A DNA stretch of 64,000 bases from Antilocapra americana (taxonomy: Eukaryota; Chordata; Mammalia; Artiodactyla; Antilocapridae). The notes beneath the pieces were generated by a model. That model was not told the origin of the DNA and made no database searches. It saw only the letters and a list, made by a program, of their open reading frames with translations. Both the position numbers and the translations under genes were made by a program. Location: NCBI GenBank assembly GCA_007570785.1, contig ML664175.1, forward strand, positions 12,611,687 to 12,675,686, read 5' to 3'. Shown here in pieces: positions 11,894 to 25,734 of this stretch (positions are counted from its first letter, which is position 1; each line of letters opens with the position of its first letter).

Positions 11894-13610
11894 CTAACAG
11901 ACATATATAGAACATCTCATCCAACAGCAGCAGAATTACATATTCTTCTGAAGTACACACAGAACATTCCCAGGATAGATCATATATTAGGCAACAAAAC
12001 AAGTCTTAAGAAATTAGATCAAAATCATGTCGAGTAGCTTTCCAAACCAAAGTGGTATGAAACTAAAAATTAATGACAGGAGTAAATTTGAAAAACTGAC
12101 AAATATGTCTAATTAAACAACACATTCCTGAACAACCAGTGGGTCAAAGAAGATCAAAAGGGAGATTTTAAAAAATCTGGAAGCATATGAAGATGGAAAC
12201 ACAGCATATATAGGCTGTAGCCCACCAGGCTTCTCTGTCTGTGGAATTCTCCAGGCAAGAACGCTGGAGTGGGTTGCCATTCCCTCCTCCAGGGGATCTT
12301 CCCAACCCCGGGATTGAATCCAGGTCTCCTGTGTTGCAGGCATCTGAGCCACCAGGGAAGTCCACGAAAACTTATGGGATGCCACAGAGGCAGTTCTGTG
12401 AGGAAATCTGCAGTGTTAAATCCTTACATTAAGAAAAAAGAAAGACGTTGAATAAACAACTTGACTTTATACCTCAAGGAATTTTAGAAAAAGAAGAACA
12501 AATTAAGCCCAAGATAGCAGAGAGAAGGAAATAATTAAGATAGACCAGAAATAAATGAGAGAATAGTAAACAACAGAAAAAAATTGGGGGAAAATCAAAA
12601 AAAGTAACTGTCAAGACAGACAAAACTTTCTCTAGACTGACCAAAACAAAAAGAGGGTTTAACTAAATAGAATTATAAATGAAAGAGGAACTACTACAAC
12701 AGACAACACAGAGATACAGAGGATCATAAGAGACTGCTATGAACCATTGTATGTCAACAAATTGGAAATGAATAAACTCCTGAAACAGCCTACTGAGACT
12801 GAATCATGAAGAAATAGGAAATCTGAACAGACCAGGGATGAGTAAGGAGATTAAATCAACAATCTAAAACCTCTCAACAAAGAAGAAGTCCAGGACTGGA
12901 TAGCTTCATGCATGAATTGTATCAAACATTTAAAGAAGAATTAATGCCAGTCATTCTCAGACTCTTCCAAAAAGTTGAAGAAAACACTTCCAAACTCATT
13001 TTATGAGGAGCATTATTCTGATAACAAAACCAGATAGACACTACAAGAAAAGAAAATTACTGACCAATATCTCTGATAAACATAGGTGTAAATGCTAGCA
13101 AACCAATTCAGTAGCACTTTAAAAGAATCATACACCGTGATCGAGTGGAATTTATCCCTGAGATGCAGGGATGTTTCAGTATATACAGGTCAGTCTGTGT
13201 GATATATCACATTAACAGAATGAAGGATAAAAATGATATCTTGGATGCAGAAAAAGCATTTGACAAAATTCGACATCATAATGAAGACTGTCAACAATTT
13301 GAGTATATTAATAGAAAGAATGTATCTCAACATAATAAAGGCACATATGACAAGCCCACAACTAATATAATACTCAGTGATGAAATTCTGAAAGCTTTTC
13401 CTCTACTATCAGAAGTAAGACAAGGATATCCATTCTCAGCACTTCTATTCAGCATAGTGCTGGAAGTCCTGGCCAGAGCAACTAAGCAAGAAAAAGAAAT
13501 GAAAGACATTCAAAACAAAAAAAGAAGCAAAGTTATCCCTGCTTGCAGATATTGTCTTCTAGAGAAAACTCTAAAGACTCCCTCAAAGAACTGTTAAAAT
13601 AAATGAATTC
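11894..13610 (+). mobile_element. Old L1 ORF2 remnant
   Basis: This is the L1 ORF2 region from the end of the endonuclease into reverse transcriptase. Recognisable text includes 'gacatatatagaacatctcatccaac' and 'cattcccaggatagatcatat'. The open stretch 13145-13597 codes an RT fragment with NRMKDKNDILDAEKAFDKI and VRQGYPFSALLFSIVLEVLARA. It is inactive: no initiator, many frameshifts, and a Bov-tA insert. Confidence 0.8.
12213..12363 (-). mobile_element. Bov-tA SINE (partial) inside L1
   Basis: Antisense Bov-tA lacking its distal part (ctgtagcccaccaggcttct ... gagccaccagggaagtcc). It splits the L1 phrase 'ggaaacacagcata ... aaaacttatgggatgcc'. Confidence 0.8.
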
Positions 13611-13699
13611 ATAAAAGCTGCTGTGCTCCGTGGTCAGGCCCCCAGGTCAGATGGGTCTCCACAGTTGGGCAGGGCTGCTGGCTTGACTTCCTGCCTATG

Positions 13700-13845
13700 T
13701 AAGACTGAGAAGCTTTGTTTTTGATGATATGGCCAGGAAGTGTACTTGTCACTTCTGTGCATGTTCCATTGCCTGACTTAGTCATATGGCCACACATAGC
13801 TGCCAGGAGGGCTGGTAAGTGTAGTCTTAACTAGGTAGTTGCGGA
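13700..13845 (+). repeat. Ancient interspersed repeat fragment, family not assigned
   Basis: It shares the phrase 'acttagtcatatggccacac-tagctgc' with the repeat at 16010-16400. A known mammalian-wide type, but I cannot name it. Confidence 0.4.
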
Positions 13846-14430
13846 CTCAGGTCACATTTGAGGGTTTTTTAATAGGGAAGAAGAGAACAGATATTGCAGA
13901 GAATTGGGGACTTATACCACAGGGGGGTTATATGTTTTATTATTTTTATTGTTAAGTCACATATATTCTTGTGTACTTTTATTGTTTTCATAATAAAAAT
14001 AATTCAAATGGGGAGGCAGCAAGTGTGGGATGTTATCTTAAGGTATTTGGAAAGGGAGAGGACTATAGCAATGGAAATTTGAGTTTTTAAAAAATTTTCT
14101 GTTTGATTTAAACTAAGAAATATCTGTATGGGACAAGAGCAATTTGCAGAATATAAGAGAGAAAGGGATCCAGGCTCCAGTCCTGGGAGAAAAGACAGAG
14201 AAGGGGGAAGAGTCCTGGGCAAGGAGGAGCCTAGAAGAGAGCCAGGCTACTGTGTCCTTTGAGCCAGGAATAACCTGGACCTTTTAAACTGCAAAGGTGA
14301 GCACTTGGAGTGGCTCTGTATGTGATACCTTAGTACTCACACTGCCAGGTCTACACAGGTGGGAGTATTATCAGGTGCTTTTCTGTTCTATCCTCCTTTT
14401 CTCTTTCCTTCCCAATTTAGTGCCAAGTGC
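13846..14430. other. Intronic DNA, nothing recognised
   Basis: No exon, RNA gene or clear repeat seen. Confidence 0.4.
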
Positions 14431-14524
14431 AATTCTATGAAAAAGGTAAACATGTAATTCTGAGTGAACTTAATTTAATGCTTACATATTTCCAAGAGAT
14501 TTGATAGAGACTGAGGTTGTTTGA

Positions 14525-15471
<947 letters not shown>

Positions 15472-15482
15472 AGCCCACTTAC

Positions 15483-15752
15483 CGGAGAAGGCAATGGCAC
15501 CCCACTCCAGTACTCTTGCCTGGAAAATCCCATGGACGGAGGAGCCTGGTAGGCTGCAGTCCATGGGGTCGCTAGGAGTCGGACACGACTGAGTGACTTC
15601 ACTTTCACTTTTCACTTTCATGCATTGGAGAAGGCAATGGCAACCCACTCCAGTATTCTTGCCTGGAGAATCCCAGGGATAAGGGAGCCTGGTAGGCTGC
15701 TGTCTCTGGGGTCGCACAGAGTCGGACATGACTGAAGCGACTTAGCAGCAGC
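15483..15752 (+). mobile_element. BOV-A2 SINE
   Basis: A complete dimeric BOV-A2 (ggagaaggcaatggcacccc ... gcgacttagcagcagc) with an AGC tail. The perfect 11-bp target-site duplication agcccacttac is at 15472-15482 and 15753-15763. It looks young and could be polymorphic. Confidence 0.92.
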
Positions 15753-16009
15753 AGCCCACTTACAGCTTGGTATTTGTAGTCCTGGCCTCTAAAGCTTGCC
15801 TGCAGACCCAGATTCTCATAAGAACCAAGCATGATGGAGAAGAGAAAAGGAAAGAAAATGTTCTGTTTCAACTATTTCTTTACATGTCTCCATATTTTTT
15901 TTTATCAGATCTACTGATTGATTTGTAGTCCTCTATGTCTTTGGATCACTATTTTTACATCTGAGTTGGCTTAATAACTAACAGACTCCAGGATAATGGT
16001 GACTTTAAT

Positions 16010-16400
16010 ATGATAGAAGCTTATTTTATCTTTCATATAAAAGAAGTCTGGGTATTGGGATTGCAGGGCTGTTATGGTAGCTCATCAATCCTCAGTAACC
16101 CATGATCCTTCTGGCTTAAGTCTCTACCAGTCCTCTAGAGTGACCCTTGCATACATAGTTCAATATGGCTGCTAGAGTTCCAGCCATTGCATCTGAATTC
16201 CAGGAACAGAAGAAAGAAGGAAGAGCTTTTTATTTCTCAGCTATTTTTGTTTTTTTAACTTTTCCTAGAAGTTGCCACATATGTTTATACTTATGTCTCA
16301 TTACCCAGAACTTAATCATGTGGCTACACCAAACTCAAGAGACAATAGAAAAGGTAATCTTTATTCTGAGTGACCTTATACCCAGCTGAAAACTGGAGAT
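16010..16400. repeat. Ancient interspersed repeat, family not assigned
   Basis: It has a mammalian-wide pattern (tatggctgctagagttccagccattgcatctgaattcc; ttgccacatatg; acttaatcatgtggctacacc). Diverged. Confidence 0.45.
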
Positions 16401-16495
16401 CTGTTATGGAAAAAGGGGAGAGTGGATATTGGGGTGAGCATCAAGCAACCTTTTTGATTCTGTTCTCTACAGATTGTTCTTAAATGATATTATGA

Positions 16496-16771
<276 letters not shown>

Positions 16772-17229
16772 TAGTTCTCGTGCTTCATTTTCTGTATGAT
16801 CTAAAAGCCAACTAATTAGTATTCCCCCTATAACTACCTACAGACCTGGATAACGAAATGTCCTTAGGTAATTTTCCAAGTTGAACTAAAATGTTGCTTC
16901 AACTTCAAGGACATGAAGACAGATAGACCTCGAGAGACAGGCGAACAAACTTAAAATCGCTTAGCTTGCAACTGATGTACATTTTCTTTAGTGCCATCTG
17001 CAGATTCTTTTCTGATCATAGCCAAGGTCAGTATGCCTCAGAAATAAGCATATATCTTTGAGAGGCCTTTGAAGGCTTATTTTATACTGCTGGCAGTATC
17101 CCACCCTGGCAGTAAATGGTGTTCCTCTGCTCAGAAGCCCACAGGGCTCATTCTTCCACACTTGTTTGGAAGGCAGTGTCAGAGCTGATTTCAAGTTCTA
17201 ACGTGCTGCCAGATAAAGGAGGGATTAGA

Positions 17230-17388
17230 TTTACGTTTTAAATATTTATCTATTTGGCTGCCCTAGGTCTTGGTGGCAGCTTGCACTATCTTTTAGTTGT
17301 GGCATACGGTTCCCTGACAAGGAATTGGACCCAGGCCACCTGCATTGGGAGTTTGGAGTCTTAGCCACTGCTCCATCAGGGAAGTCCC
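17230..17388 (-). mobile_element. CHR-type SINE
   Basis: Antisense CHR SINE with a perfect 13-bp duplication aggagggattaga at 17217-17229 and 17389-17401. Confidence 0.88.
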
Positions 17389-17401
17389 AGGAGGGATTAG
17401 A

Positions 17402-18110
17402 CTTATACTCTGAACTCAAGATTACAGAACTGGAACCAATAATTGGAAGTTACCTGAAGACATATTATGAAGCAGAAGTATCTACAGTTAGAAGTCTTAG
17501 AAAGACCCGGGTGCTTTGTGAGTCTGAGAGTTCTTTACTGAAAGTATTTAAGTGAAGGTTGGTTGACCATGGTCAGGAAAGAGAAGACAGTCAGGTAGTG
17601 TGGGGAGGGGAGCTAAATTATCTCCTGATTCCTTCCTATTCCTTTGGTTCTGTGAATTTTCTTCATGGAATTGTTCTATTTTGGCCATATGAGAAGAAAA
17701 GTAGCCCCATCCCAAGAATAATTTTGTTGTAACTACTACGGGGTCTTAAAGAATTGGGCACAACTAAACAGCTAACACTTATTTAACCACTGCAAGTTAA
17801 TTATTTTATTTAAGGAGAAGCTGCCATTAAATTTATCAGTTTTAGAACTTTGTGGAGATAAAAGTGAATTTTCTTTCTTGGTATTTTGGGCCAGTAGAAT
17901 ATGATATTAGACAATTTCATTGGTGGTTAATGAGATGGTGATAAGAAATGCATATGAGCCTTTTAAAAATTAAAAACATTTACTTTTTCTTATTATAAAA
18001 ACAGATTTCTTAATGGAAAATCATAAAACACAAAATGTATTTTAAAAAACCCTTCTATTATCAGAAGTCTTTTTTATGGATATTATCTTTTTATACATGT
18101 AGGATATATA
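17402..18110. other. Intronic DNA, mostly unassigned
   Basis: Only a short BovB tail-like fragment is seen near 17738-17785 (gggtcttaaagaattgggca). The rest shows nothing I can name. Confidence 0.4.
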
Positions 18111-18115
18111 TATTA

Positions 18116-18224
18116 TTTTGGCTGTGCCACATGACTTGGGGTACCTTGATTCTCTGACCAGGGATTAATCTGGGGCCCTCTGCAGTGAAAGTGTCCAGTC
18201 ATAACTACTGGTCTGCTAGGGAGT
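18116..18224 (-). mobile_element. CHR-type SINE
   Basis: Diverged antisense CHR SINE (gattctctgaccagggatta ... actggtctgctagggag). Confidence 0.65.
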
Positions 18225-18891
18225 ATTTAATAAGTAATTTTTATACTTCTTTTTCATGAATTGTTGCATAAAGAAAATTTTCCAAGAGAAAATTCTAAAT
18301 TTGTTAAGGAAGACAAGATAATTTTGACAGTTATTTTACCATATTATTGACCAGGGGTTTTTTTGCAGAAACTAACACTTGTGTCTGGTGTGATTTATTA
18401 TGTAAGTGAATACTGAAATGTCCTCAGTCTGTAATATTTGGGTAACAAAAGACATATGAATACCTTTCTGGTAAATACAGTGTTTAAAACTAATAGAAAT
18501 ACAGAATAATATGAATTTTATTAGGATTTTTTTTTCTATTTTGCTTTTTATTTTGAAGTAATTTCAAATTTAGAAAAACTGTAAGACTAGTCCAAAAACT
18601 GTACATCTTTGAATTAGATTCAGCAATTGTTAACATTTTGAAATTTGCTTAATGTATATGTATGTGTGAATGTGAATGAATATAATTTTCCCTGAATCAT
18701 TTGTGAGTTAGTTGCAGAAGCCAGAATACCTTTTTACCCCTTTACTATTTCAAAGTATATACCCTCAGAACAAGGACATTTTCTTTTTAAAAAATTTTAT
18801 TTATTTTAATTGGGGGATAATTACTTTAAAATATTGTGGTGGTTTTTGCCATACATCAACATAAATCAGCCAAGGACATTCTCTTAAACAA

Positions 18892-19104
18892 ATGTGTTGT
18901 TTAGTCACTGAATTGTATCCAACTCTTTTCTGACTCTATGGACTGTAGCCTGCCAGTTTCCTCTGTCCATGGGATTTCCCAGGCAAGAATACGGGAGTGG
19001 GTTGCCATTTCCTTCCTCAGTGGATCTTCCCAACGCTGGTATGGAACTTTCATCTCCTGCACTGCCAGGCAGATTCTTTACCACTGAGCCACTGGGGGAA
19101 GCCC
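18892..19104 (-). mobile_element. Bov-tA SINE
   Basis: A full antisense Bov-tA flanked by the duplication taaacaa (18885-18891 and 19105-19111). Confidence 0.85.
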
Positions 19105-19349
19105 TAAACAAGTATACTACAATGTACTATTTATGGAAACATTTTTCAGTATTCAGTTTTCAAATTTCACTATTGTTTCCTTTACAGCAAGCCATCCCCA
19201 GTCCAGGTTCTCATCCAGAATCACTGCATCATATTTAGTTACCATGTTTCTTATTTAGTCTCTTTTAATCTGGATCAGTTTCACAGTAATGTTGTCATCA
19301 TTAAAGAACACAGGCCAGTATTTTGTGAAATGCCCCACCTTTTGGGTCT

Positions 19350-20840
19350 TTTTGCTTCTTTTTAATTCGATTCAGGTTGTGTGTTTTGGACAGACATGCT
19401 GCAGAAGTGATGTGTCCTTCCCAGGGTTTTTCTTTCAGTACTTTAGTTATATCCTGCCATTCCCTTCTGGCTTGCAGGGTTTCTGCTGAAAGATCAGCTG
19501 TTAAATGTACGGGGTTTCCTTTGTATGTTACTTGTTGCTTTTCCCTTGCTGCTTTTATTCTTATATTCTTTCTTTGTGTTTAACTTTTGTTAGTTTGATT
19601 AGTATGTGTTTTGGCGTGTTTCTCCTTGGGTTTATCCTGTATGGGACTCTTTCGCTTCTTGGACTTGACTATTTCCTTTTCCATGTTGAGGAAATTTTCA
19701 ACTATAATCTCTTCAGAAATTTTCTCATACCATTTCTTATTTTCTTCTTCTTCTGGGACCCCTATAATTCGAATGTTGGTGCATTTAATATCTTACCAAA
19801 GGTCTCTGAGACTATCCTTAGCTCGTTTCATTCTTTTTACTTTATTCTGTTCTTCAGCAGTTATTTCCACCATTTTGTCTTCCAGCACACTGATCCATTC
19901 TTCTGCTTCAGATATTCTGCTAGTGATTCTAGAGTATTTTTAATTTCAGTAATTGTGTTGTTTGTCTCTATATGCTTATTCTTTAATTCTTCTAGGTCTT
20001 TGTTAATTGATTCTTGCATTTTCTCCATTATGTTTTCAAGGTTTTTGATCATCTTTACTATCTTTATTCTGAATTCTTTTTCAGGTAGTTTGCTTATTTC
20101 CTCTTCATTTATTTGGACTTCTGTGTTTCAAGTTTGTTCCTTCAATTGTGCAGTATTTCTCTGCTTTTCATTATTTTTTTTAAAACTTACTCTGTTTGAA
20201 AAACTTACTGTTTTTTAAAACTTACTGTGTTTGAGGCCTCTTTTTCCTAGGTTTCAAGGTTGAATTCTTTCTTCCTTTTGGTTTCCCCCCTCCTAAGTTT
20301 GGTCCAATGTTTTGTGTAAGCTTCACGTAAGGTGGGATTTGTGCTGAGTTTTTTTTTTTTTTTTTTCTTCTGATGGGCAGAACTGAGTAATATTGTCTGC
20401 TGATGATTGGATTTGTATTTTTGTTTTGTTTGTTGTTTGGATGAGGTGTCCTGCACAGGGTGCTACTGGTGGTTGGGTGATGTCAGGTCTTGTGTTCAAG
20501 TGGTTTCCTTTGTGGGAGTTCTCACTAGTTATTACTCCCTAAGGTTTGGAGTTCTCTGATAGTCTAGGGTCTTAGAGTCAGTACTGCCACTCCAGAGGCT
20601 CAGGGCTTGATCTTTTAGCAGGTTGAAACTGAAGGACTCTACTTCCAGTAACGATGTCATGAGGCAGTACTGAAATCCCTTCTCCAAAATCACTGTGAAG
20701 AAAGAAGACCATGAGCATCCTACCAATGGAGTCACAGAATTTAGCTTTGCGTCAGAGAGCACTTATGTGCAGACAGCGTGGAGGTGGTCTGTCTTAGTGT
20801 GCAGAGCCCAGACCTCTTCCCAGGGTTTTCTCATTGGGGG
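19350..20840 (-). mobile_element. L1 5' UTR plus ORF1 fragment lacking ORF2
   Basis: Read on the minus strand it holds a 5' UTR-like part, then ORF1: a coiled coil (complement of 19861-20052: MEKMQESINKDLEELKNKHI) and an RNA-binding and C-terminal part (TNIRIIGVPEEEE, AAREKQQVTYKGNP, LTADLSAETLQARREW). ORF1 is broken by stops. The element ends in an A-rich stretch at 19350-19368 right after ORF1, with no ORF2. Confidence 0.75.
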
Positions 20841-21016
20841 TACATAATGTTGGATCCTCCCAATGTTGGTGAAGGTAGCTTTGACCCTTGGTTAAAGTGG
20901 TGTCTGTCATATTTCTCTATGGTAATATTTCATGTTTCCCTTTGTATCTGTAGGGAGATACTGTGAAACTATATAACTATTCTGTTTCCCATTAAACTTT
21001 TATTCCAGTACTTTGA

Positions 21017-21256
<240 letters not shown>

Positions 21257-22690
21257 AGGGACTCGGGACATGGACCTGAAAGGTGGTTTTGCCAGTGGGG
21301 CCAGAAGCTGGATACCTCTGTAGCCAGGCTGTCGCTACGTTCAGGATTGTTCTATCCATGGCGTGCATGTGCCAAGAAATGTGTTTTCATGGGTCTAAAT
21401 GTTTACCTTGAGTCTTGAAAACACTCTTCTTTAAAAGTATTATATACAGTTTCTACCACTTTATTCCACTTACCTAAATTCAAGCAGATACCCTCCCCTT
21501 CCTGGATTTTAAAAGGCTTTTATCCTCTTCATTTTATGAATGAAAAGACTTAACAGTTTCCCTTTGATTCATGATGTTCTCTAGCCAAGACTTTACTCTT
21601 GAAAATGTCATGGTGATTTTTTTAAACTAAGAAACTAATGAATCATCTTGGGAATGTGTTGCTCCTCACTCTAAATTAAGAGAATGTTTTGATGGATTAG
21701 AATTCAACCTTTGTGTCCATATTTGGATTTTATTATTGTTGTCTGTGCATTCCTTATATTGGTTCTCTTCTTGTAAATCTGTCTTTTGTAGGGGGAGGGT
21801 ATTTAACATTTGGAAAAAGAATCTACCACTTATGCAATGAAAATAGTTTAAAACTGCCATATAGATTACAAATTTAAATGGAAACTTAAGACAGTTATCT
21901 AGATAATGCAAGGCACAATTATCTGTATCAACCACCTAGTTATACCAGGTTTTAATACTGAAAGCTGTTTTCAATTATCCACAGCCTATATAGTGATAGC
22001 CATATATTCAATAATGGAATGGTGGTAATAGCTTGTTTATTACATAACTGATTGTTCATGAATCATATGGGATGTGAAAATTTTTCAAGCTTTTTGATCT
22101 CCTCTCTAAATTTTTCCAAAATTGGCACAGAGTGCTAAAGGTTTATATACAATTATTGTAACTGTATTCTTGTGCCTTGGTTTTATCACATCAGTGCTCT
22201 GTACCCTATAGAAGCTTTGCATACAAAATAGAAGGCACAATAGTACATCAGAATTATGATGTAAAACTGGGATCCTATGTATTTTTTAAATGTTTTAAAA
22301 ATTTTATCACTGTTAAGATGTTAATCATTCAGTATCATTAATGGAATAGAAATTCATACTTTTGTATGGCCAGAAAATCAAATTGATAACTGCATTTATA
22401 ACAATGTCAAGAAATATTCATTTTGAGCAATTTCGTAGATGATGGGTGTTTTATTTTCAGTCGCCATATCTGATCAGTCATTGGAAATTGGCACCAGTGG
22501 TATCTGTTCACCTGTATCTGTAAAAACTAACAATGAGACACATGCCATTCCTAACTGTGAGGGTGCCCAAGAAAAAGAAAACAGGAGTACTTTGAAAATT
22601 TTAAGAACTTTTTTTTGTCTGCCAAGGACTCAGGAAAATCAAAGCATTTTCTATTTTAGAATAAATTGTAAATGAAATCTGTAACTGGCT
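21257..22690 (+). other. FAM81A: FAM81A 3' untranslated region (probable)
   Basis: This stretch directly follows the stop codon, is AT-rich, and has almost no recognisable mobile element over about 1.4 kb, unlike the flanking introns. A canonical AATAAA is at 22660-22665. The true end could be further right, near 23379-23393. The short open frame at 22439-22675 lies in this UTR and has no coding support. Confidence 0.6.
22660..22665 (+). promoter_or_regulatory. Candidate poly(A) signal for FAM81A (proximal)
   Basis: AATAAA lies about 1.4 kb after the stop codon, with only a weak T/G-rich downstream element. Position and motif are the only evidence. Confidence 0.4.
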
Positions 22691-23149
22691 ATTACTGTTT
22701 ACCCATATAAATTATGCTGCTAAAGTACATAATAGTTTACCCTCAATGGCTTGACAAAGTTTTTTCTTTCTAATTTGTACCTGAGAAGTCATACAAAGAA
22801 TATGTCATCCAACATATATTTCCTTATTTTGTCACAAATCTTCCCATCTCTATTCAGGAAGACTGCTTCCACTTAACAATGAAAAGACAAAAAGGTTAAT
22901 GCTCTTTTGCAATCAGAAAGTGAGTTTCTCTTTGTGATCAAGTAACCGTGTTTATACAGTTCTCCTGGCTTAAGCACAGACCACGGCACAGACAGCCACG
23001 GCTCCTCAAGCATCTCTCTCCTCTGGGGTCCTGGAGGAGGAGGAATCAGCACATGTCACACCTGGGAGGAGGGGAACTGGCGGGACTAAGGTCAAGGGGG
23101 GAACGTGACCGGGTGATGCTTCTGTCCCCGTTGGGAGTTCAGCAGGAGT

Positions 23150-23290
23150 CTCCCCTCTGGCTGATTGAAATCACCTGGGCACTTCAGAAAGCTACCAGTG
23201 CCTGGGCTGCTCCCCCAGACGAACTAAGTCAGAACCTCTGAAAGGGGATGCAGGCAGCCACACGTGTCAGAGGCCCCCAGGTGACTCACC
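23150..23290 (+). mobile_element. MER5-like DNA transposon fragment
   Basis: A hAT-Charlie MER5 pattern (gaaatcacctgggcacttcagaaa ... cagaacctctgaaaggggatg ... ccccaggtga). Confidence 0.6.
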
Positions 23291-23378
23291 TGTCGTGAGT
23301 CCCCAAGCTCCACGTCCTCTTTTCACCAAAGTTTAAATGAGAATCAGCTTCCCTGTACTTTCCTTTACAGAAATTTGC

Positions 23379-23393
23379 AATAAAAAGAATAAA
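23379..23393 (+). promoter_or_regulatory. Candidate distal poly(A) signals
   Basis: Two motifs, AATAAA (23379-23384) and AATAAA (23388-23393), are followed by a GT-rich stretch (TGTGGTGTATG), the usual layout of a cleavage site. If used, the 3' UTR would be about 2.1 kb and would include a MER5-like fragment. Confidence 0.4.
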
Positions 23394-23714
23394 ACTTCCA
23401 AATCAATGTGGTGTATGATTCTTAAAAGCCTTTTTGTGGGAGGTAAATTAGGTAAAATATAGTAGGAAATCTCTTGCTTTCTGGGGAAACATTTTGGTGG
23501 TTGAAAAAAAGTGCTCTGAGTCCTGGCAGACCTGCTGGGACGTGGAAGGTCACAGGGAGCTGCTCCATCCTTGGGTCTCCGGAGCTTTGGGTGCCATCTT
23601 GGCTTTGGACCAATGGCAGCGGGCAGTTCCCAGCGTGTGTTGCATGCCCACGTTGCGACCTTGGTGGGCATTCATTTCATTATAACAACAGTGCATGGCG
23701 TTGAATACTGTTTG

Positions 23715-23860
23715 TTTCCCCGTTTTACAGATGAGAAAACTGAGTCACATAAAGGCGAAGCAACCTCCCCCAAATCCTGCAGCTGGTAAGTGGGAGCCGT
23801 GATCCAAACCAGGCAGCTTACTTCCACAGTCCAAGTACCTAACCATTGCACTCCCCTACC
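23715..23860 (-). mobile_element. MIR SINE
   Basis: Antisense MIR core (ccgttttacagatgagaaaactgag ... cctaaccattgcactcccctacc). Confidence 0.8.
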
Positions 23861-24117
23861 TCTAAAGATACAGCCTTGCTTCCCACATAACTTGGACTTG
23901 CCAGACCACCTACTCCAACCCCTGTTTTTAGCTGTCCTTAGTAGTGGCTCTGTGCATTTGGGGATGGGTTGTATTGGGTGAGCACAGAGCAGACAGAATA
24001 AAAAAGACAGACCCCTCTAAATTGTGGTCATCCCACTAGGCTTTCAGCCTGGAAAAAAAAAATCACATACCGCTCAGGACATCCTGAGAATTCAGTGGTA
24101 ACTATGTGGAGTTTTTC

Positions 24118-24270
24118 TGTTACTGCTGTGTGACCTTGGGCAATTCTCTTAACCTCACTGAGCCTCATTTTTCTTATCTGTAGAGTGGAAGTTATAATAA
24201 TTTAAAATAAGGAGCTGGTTTATCACTTTCAAAATGCTGAAGTAATTTATGCAATATTGGGTATCAAGTA
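24118..24270 (+). mobile_element. MIR SINE
   Basis: Sense MIR core (tgtgtgaccttgggcaattctcttaacctc ... ttatctgtagagtggaag). Confidence 0.8.
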
Positions 24271-24594
24271 GTAAAGAATGGGCCTGGAGAATTAATATTG
24301 GTGGTGAGACATAGGAAGTATATGGGGGTCCCTGTTTTGGTCTAAAGTGTCCCATTATCTGTGGGGGCTGTATGGGCAGTGATTAATCTCTGAAGAAAGT
24401 GATTTCCTAGCCTGAGACAGGGAAGAACAGTACGACCAGGGTGAGCTTGGGAGGGACAGACTCCAGGTGAGGGAGGGTGACGGTAGATATGGGGGCTGAG
24501 GGTGCAGAGCCCAGAATTGAGAAGCAGAACAGATGGGGCTGTGCCCAAATGGCTGGTTGGCATTTGAGACTTGTTTGCATACAGACTGTGTCTG

Positions 24595-25235
24595 CCCAGG
24601 TGTCCACTGACAGTTGAATGGATAAGCAAAACCTGGTGTACGCAGACAATGACGTACTATTCAGCCATAAGAAGGGAGACAGTTCTGACACATGCTACCA
24701 CACGGACGTTATGCTAAGTGCAATAAGCCAGTCACAAAAGGACTAACATCCTATGATCCCACTTGTATGAGGTGCCTGTGTACGTGCTCAGTCATGTCTG
24801 GCTCTTTGTGACCCCGTGGGCTGTAGCCCACCAGGCTCCTCTGTCCACGGGGGTTCTCCAGGCAAGAATACTGGAGTGGATTGCCCTTTCCTTCTCTAGG
24901 GGATCTTCCTGACCCAGGGATCGAAACTGTGTCTCCTGTATCTCTTGCGTTGGCAGGCGGATTCTTTACCACTGAGCCCCCTAGAGAAGTCAAAGTCAGA
25001 GGGACAGAGGGTCGCATCATAGTTGCCAGGGGCTGAGGGGTGTGGTGGGGAAAACGAAGTTAATATCTAATCAGTACAGAGTCTCAGGTGGGGAAGATGA
25101 AAAAGTTCTGGAGTTGGATGGTGATGACGGTTAACACAACAATGCGAGTGTGTTTAATGACACAGACTGGTACCCTTAAAGCTGATTAAAATAGTAAATT
25201 TTATGTATAGTTGCCACAAGAATATTAAAAAAATG
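24595..25235 (+). mobile_element. L1M 3' end, interrupted by Bov-tA
   Basis: Old L1 3' end (ccaggtgtccactgacagttgaatggataagc ... gccagtcacaaaaggac ... gttgccaggggctgag ... tctggagttggatggtgatga). A Bov-tA splits it at 24773-24989. Confidence 0.75.
24773..24989 (-). mobile_element. Bov-tA SINE
   Basis: Full antisense Bov-tA (gtgctcagtcatgtctggct ... accactgagccccctagagaag). Confidence 0.85.
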
Positions 25236-25574
25236 TGTTTTTCAACCAATGAATAAAATTTCAGGTAAGAGTGCAGCTCTAGCAGTTTTATTACAGTCTC
25301 AAGGGAGACAGTGAGTCAGAAATACCCAGCTCAACCATGTCCGAGTTTTTGATCCACAGAAACTGCCAGGTAATAAATATGTGCTTTTTGAAGTCACTGC
25401 ATTTTAAGGTAATTTGTTTTACACAAGAATTAACACAACAACACTTGGAAATCTTGACAGAATTATTTTGTGGAAATATCACAAATTATGTTACAAATTG
25501 CATTGTCCACATATATAATCTTGTTAGTACACTTTCTGAGCAGGGCATGACCTTGAAAACATCAAATGACATAT

Positions 25575-25692
25575 ATACCTTATCATGTTTAATCTTTGTA
25601 ATTACCCTATTAGGTATGAACTATTATTTCCATTTGTGATGGAGCAATTACGGAAGGTCATACAGCTAATTAGAGCAGGAGCAGGGATTTGA
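25575..25692 (-). mobile_element. MIR SINE fragment
   Basis: Antisense MIR-like part (tttaatctttgtaattaccctattaggta ... ggtcatacagctaattagagcagg). Confidence 0.6.
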
Positions 25693-25734
25693 GTCTTATT
25701 TTTCTCCAAAGCCGAGGCTGCCATTTTGCTCCAA

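Noticed and set aside
13145..13597. 150-codon open frame with reverse transcriptase similarity
   Set aside because: It is a fragment of decayed L1 ORF2, annotated as a mobile element rather than a gene.
19505..20218. 237-codon hydrophobic open frame that looks like a membrane protein
   Set aside because: It is the antisense of the L1 ORF1 coiled coil and basic region; A-rich sense DNA reads as Phe/Leu/Ser-rich on the other strand.
22439..22675. 78-codon open frame after the FAM81A stop
   Set aside because: It lies in the probable 3' UTR and ends at the AATAAA motif. No coding support.
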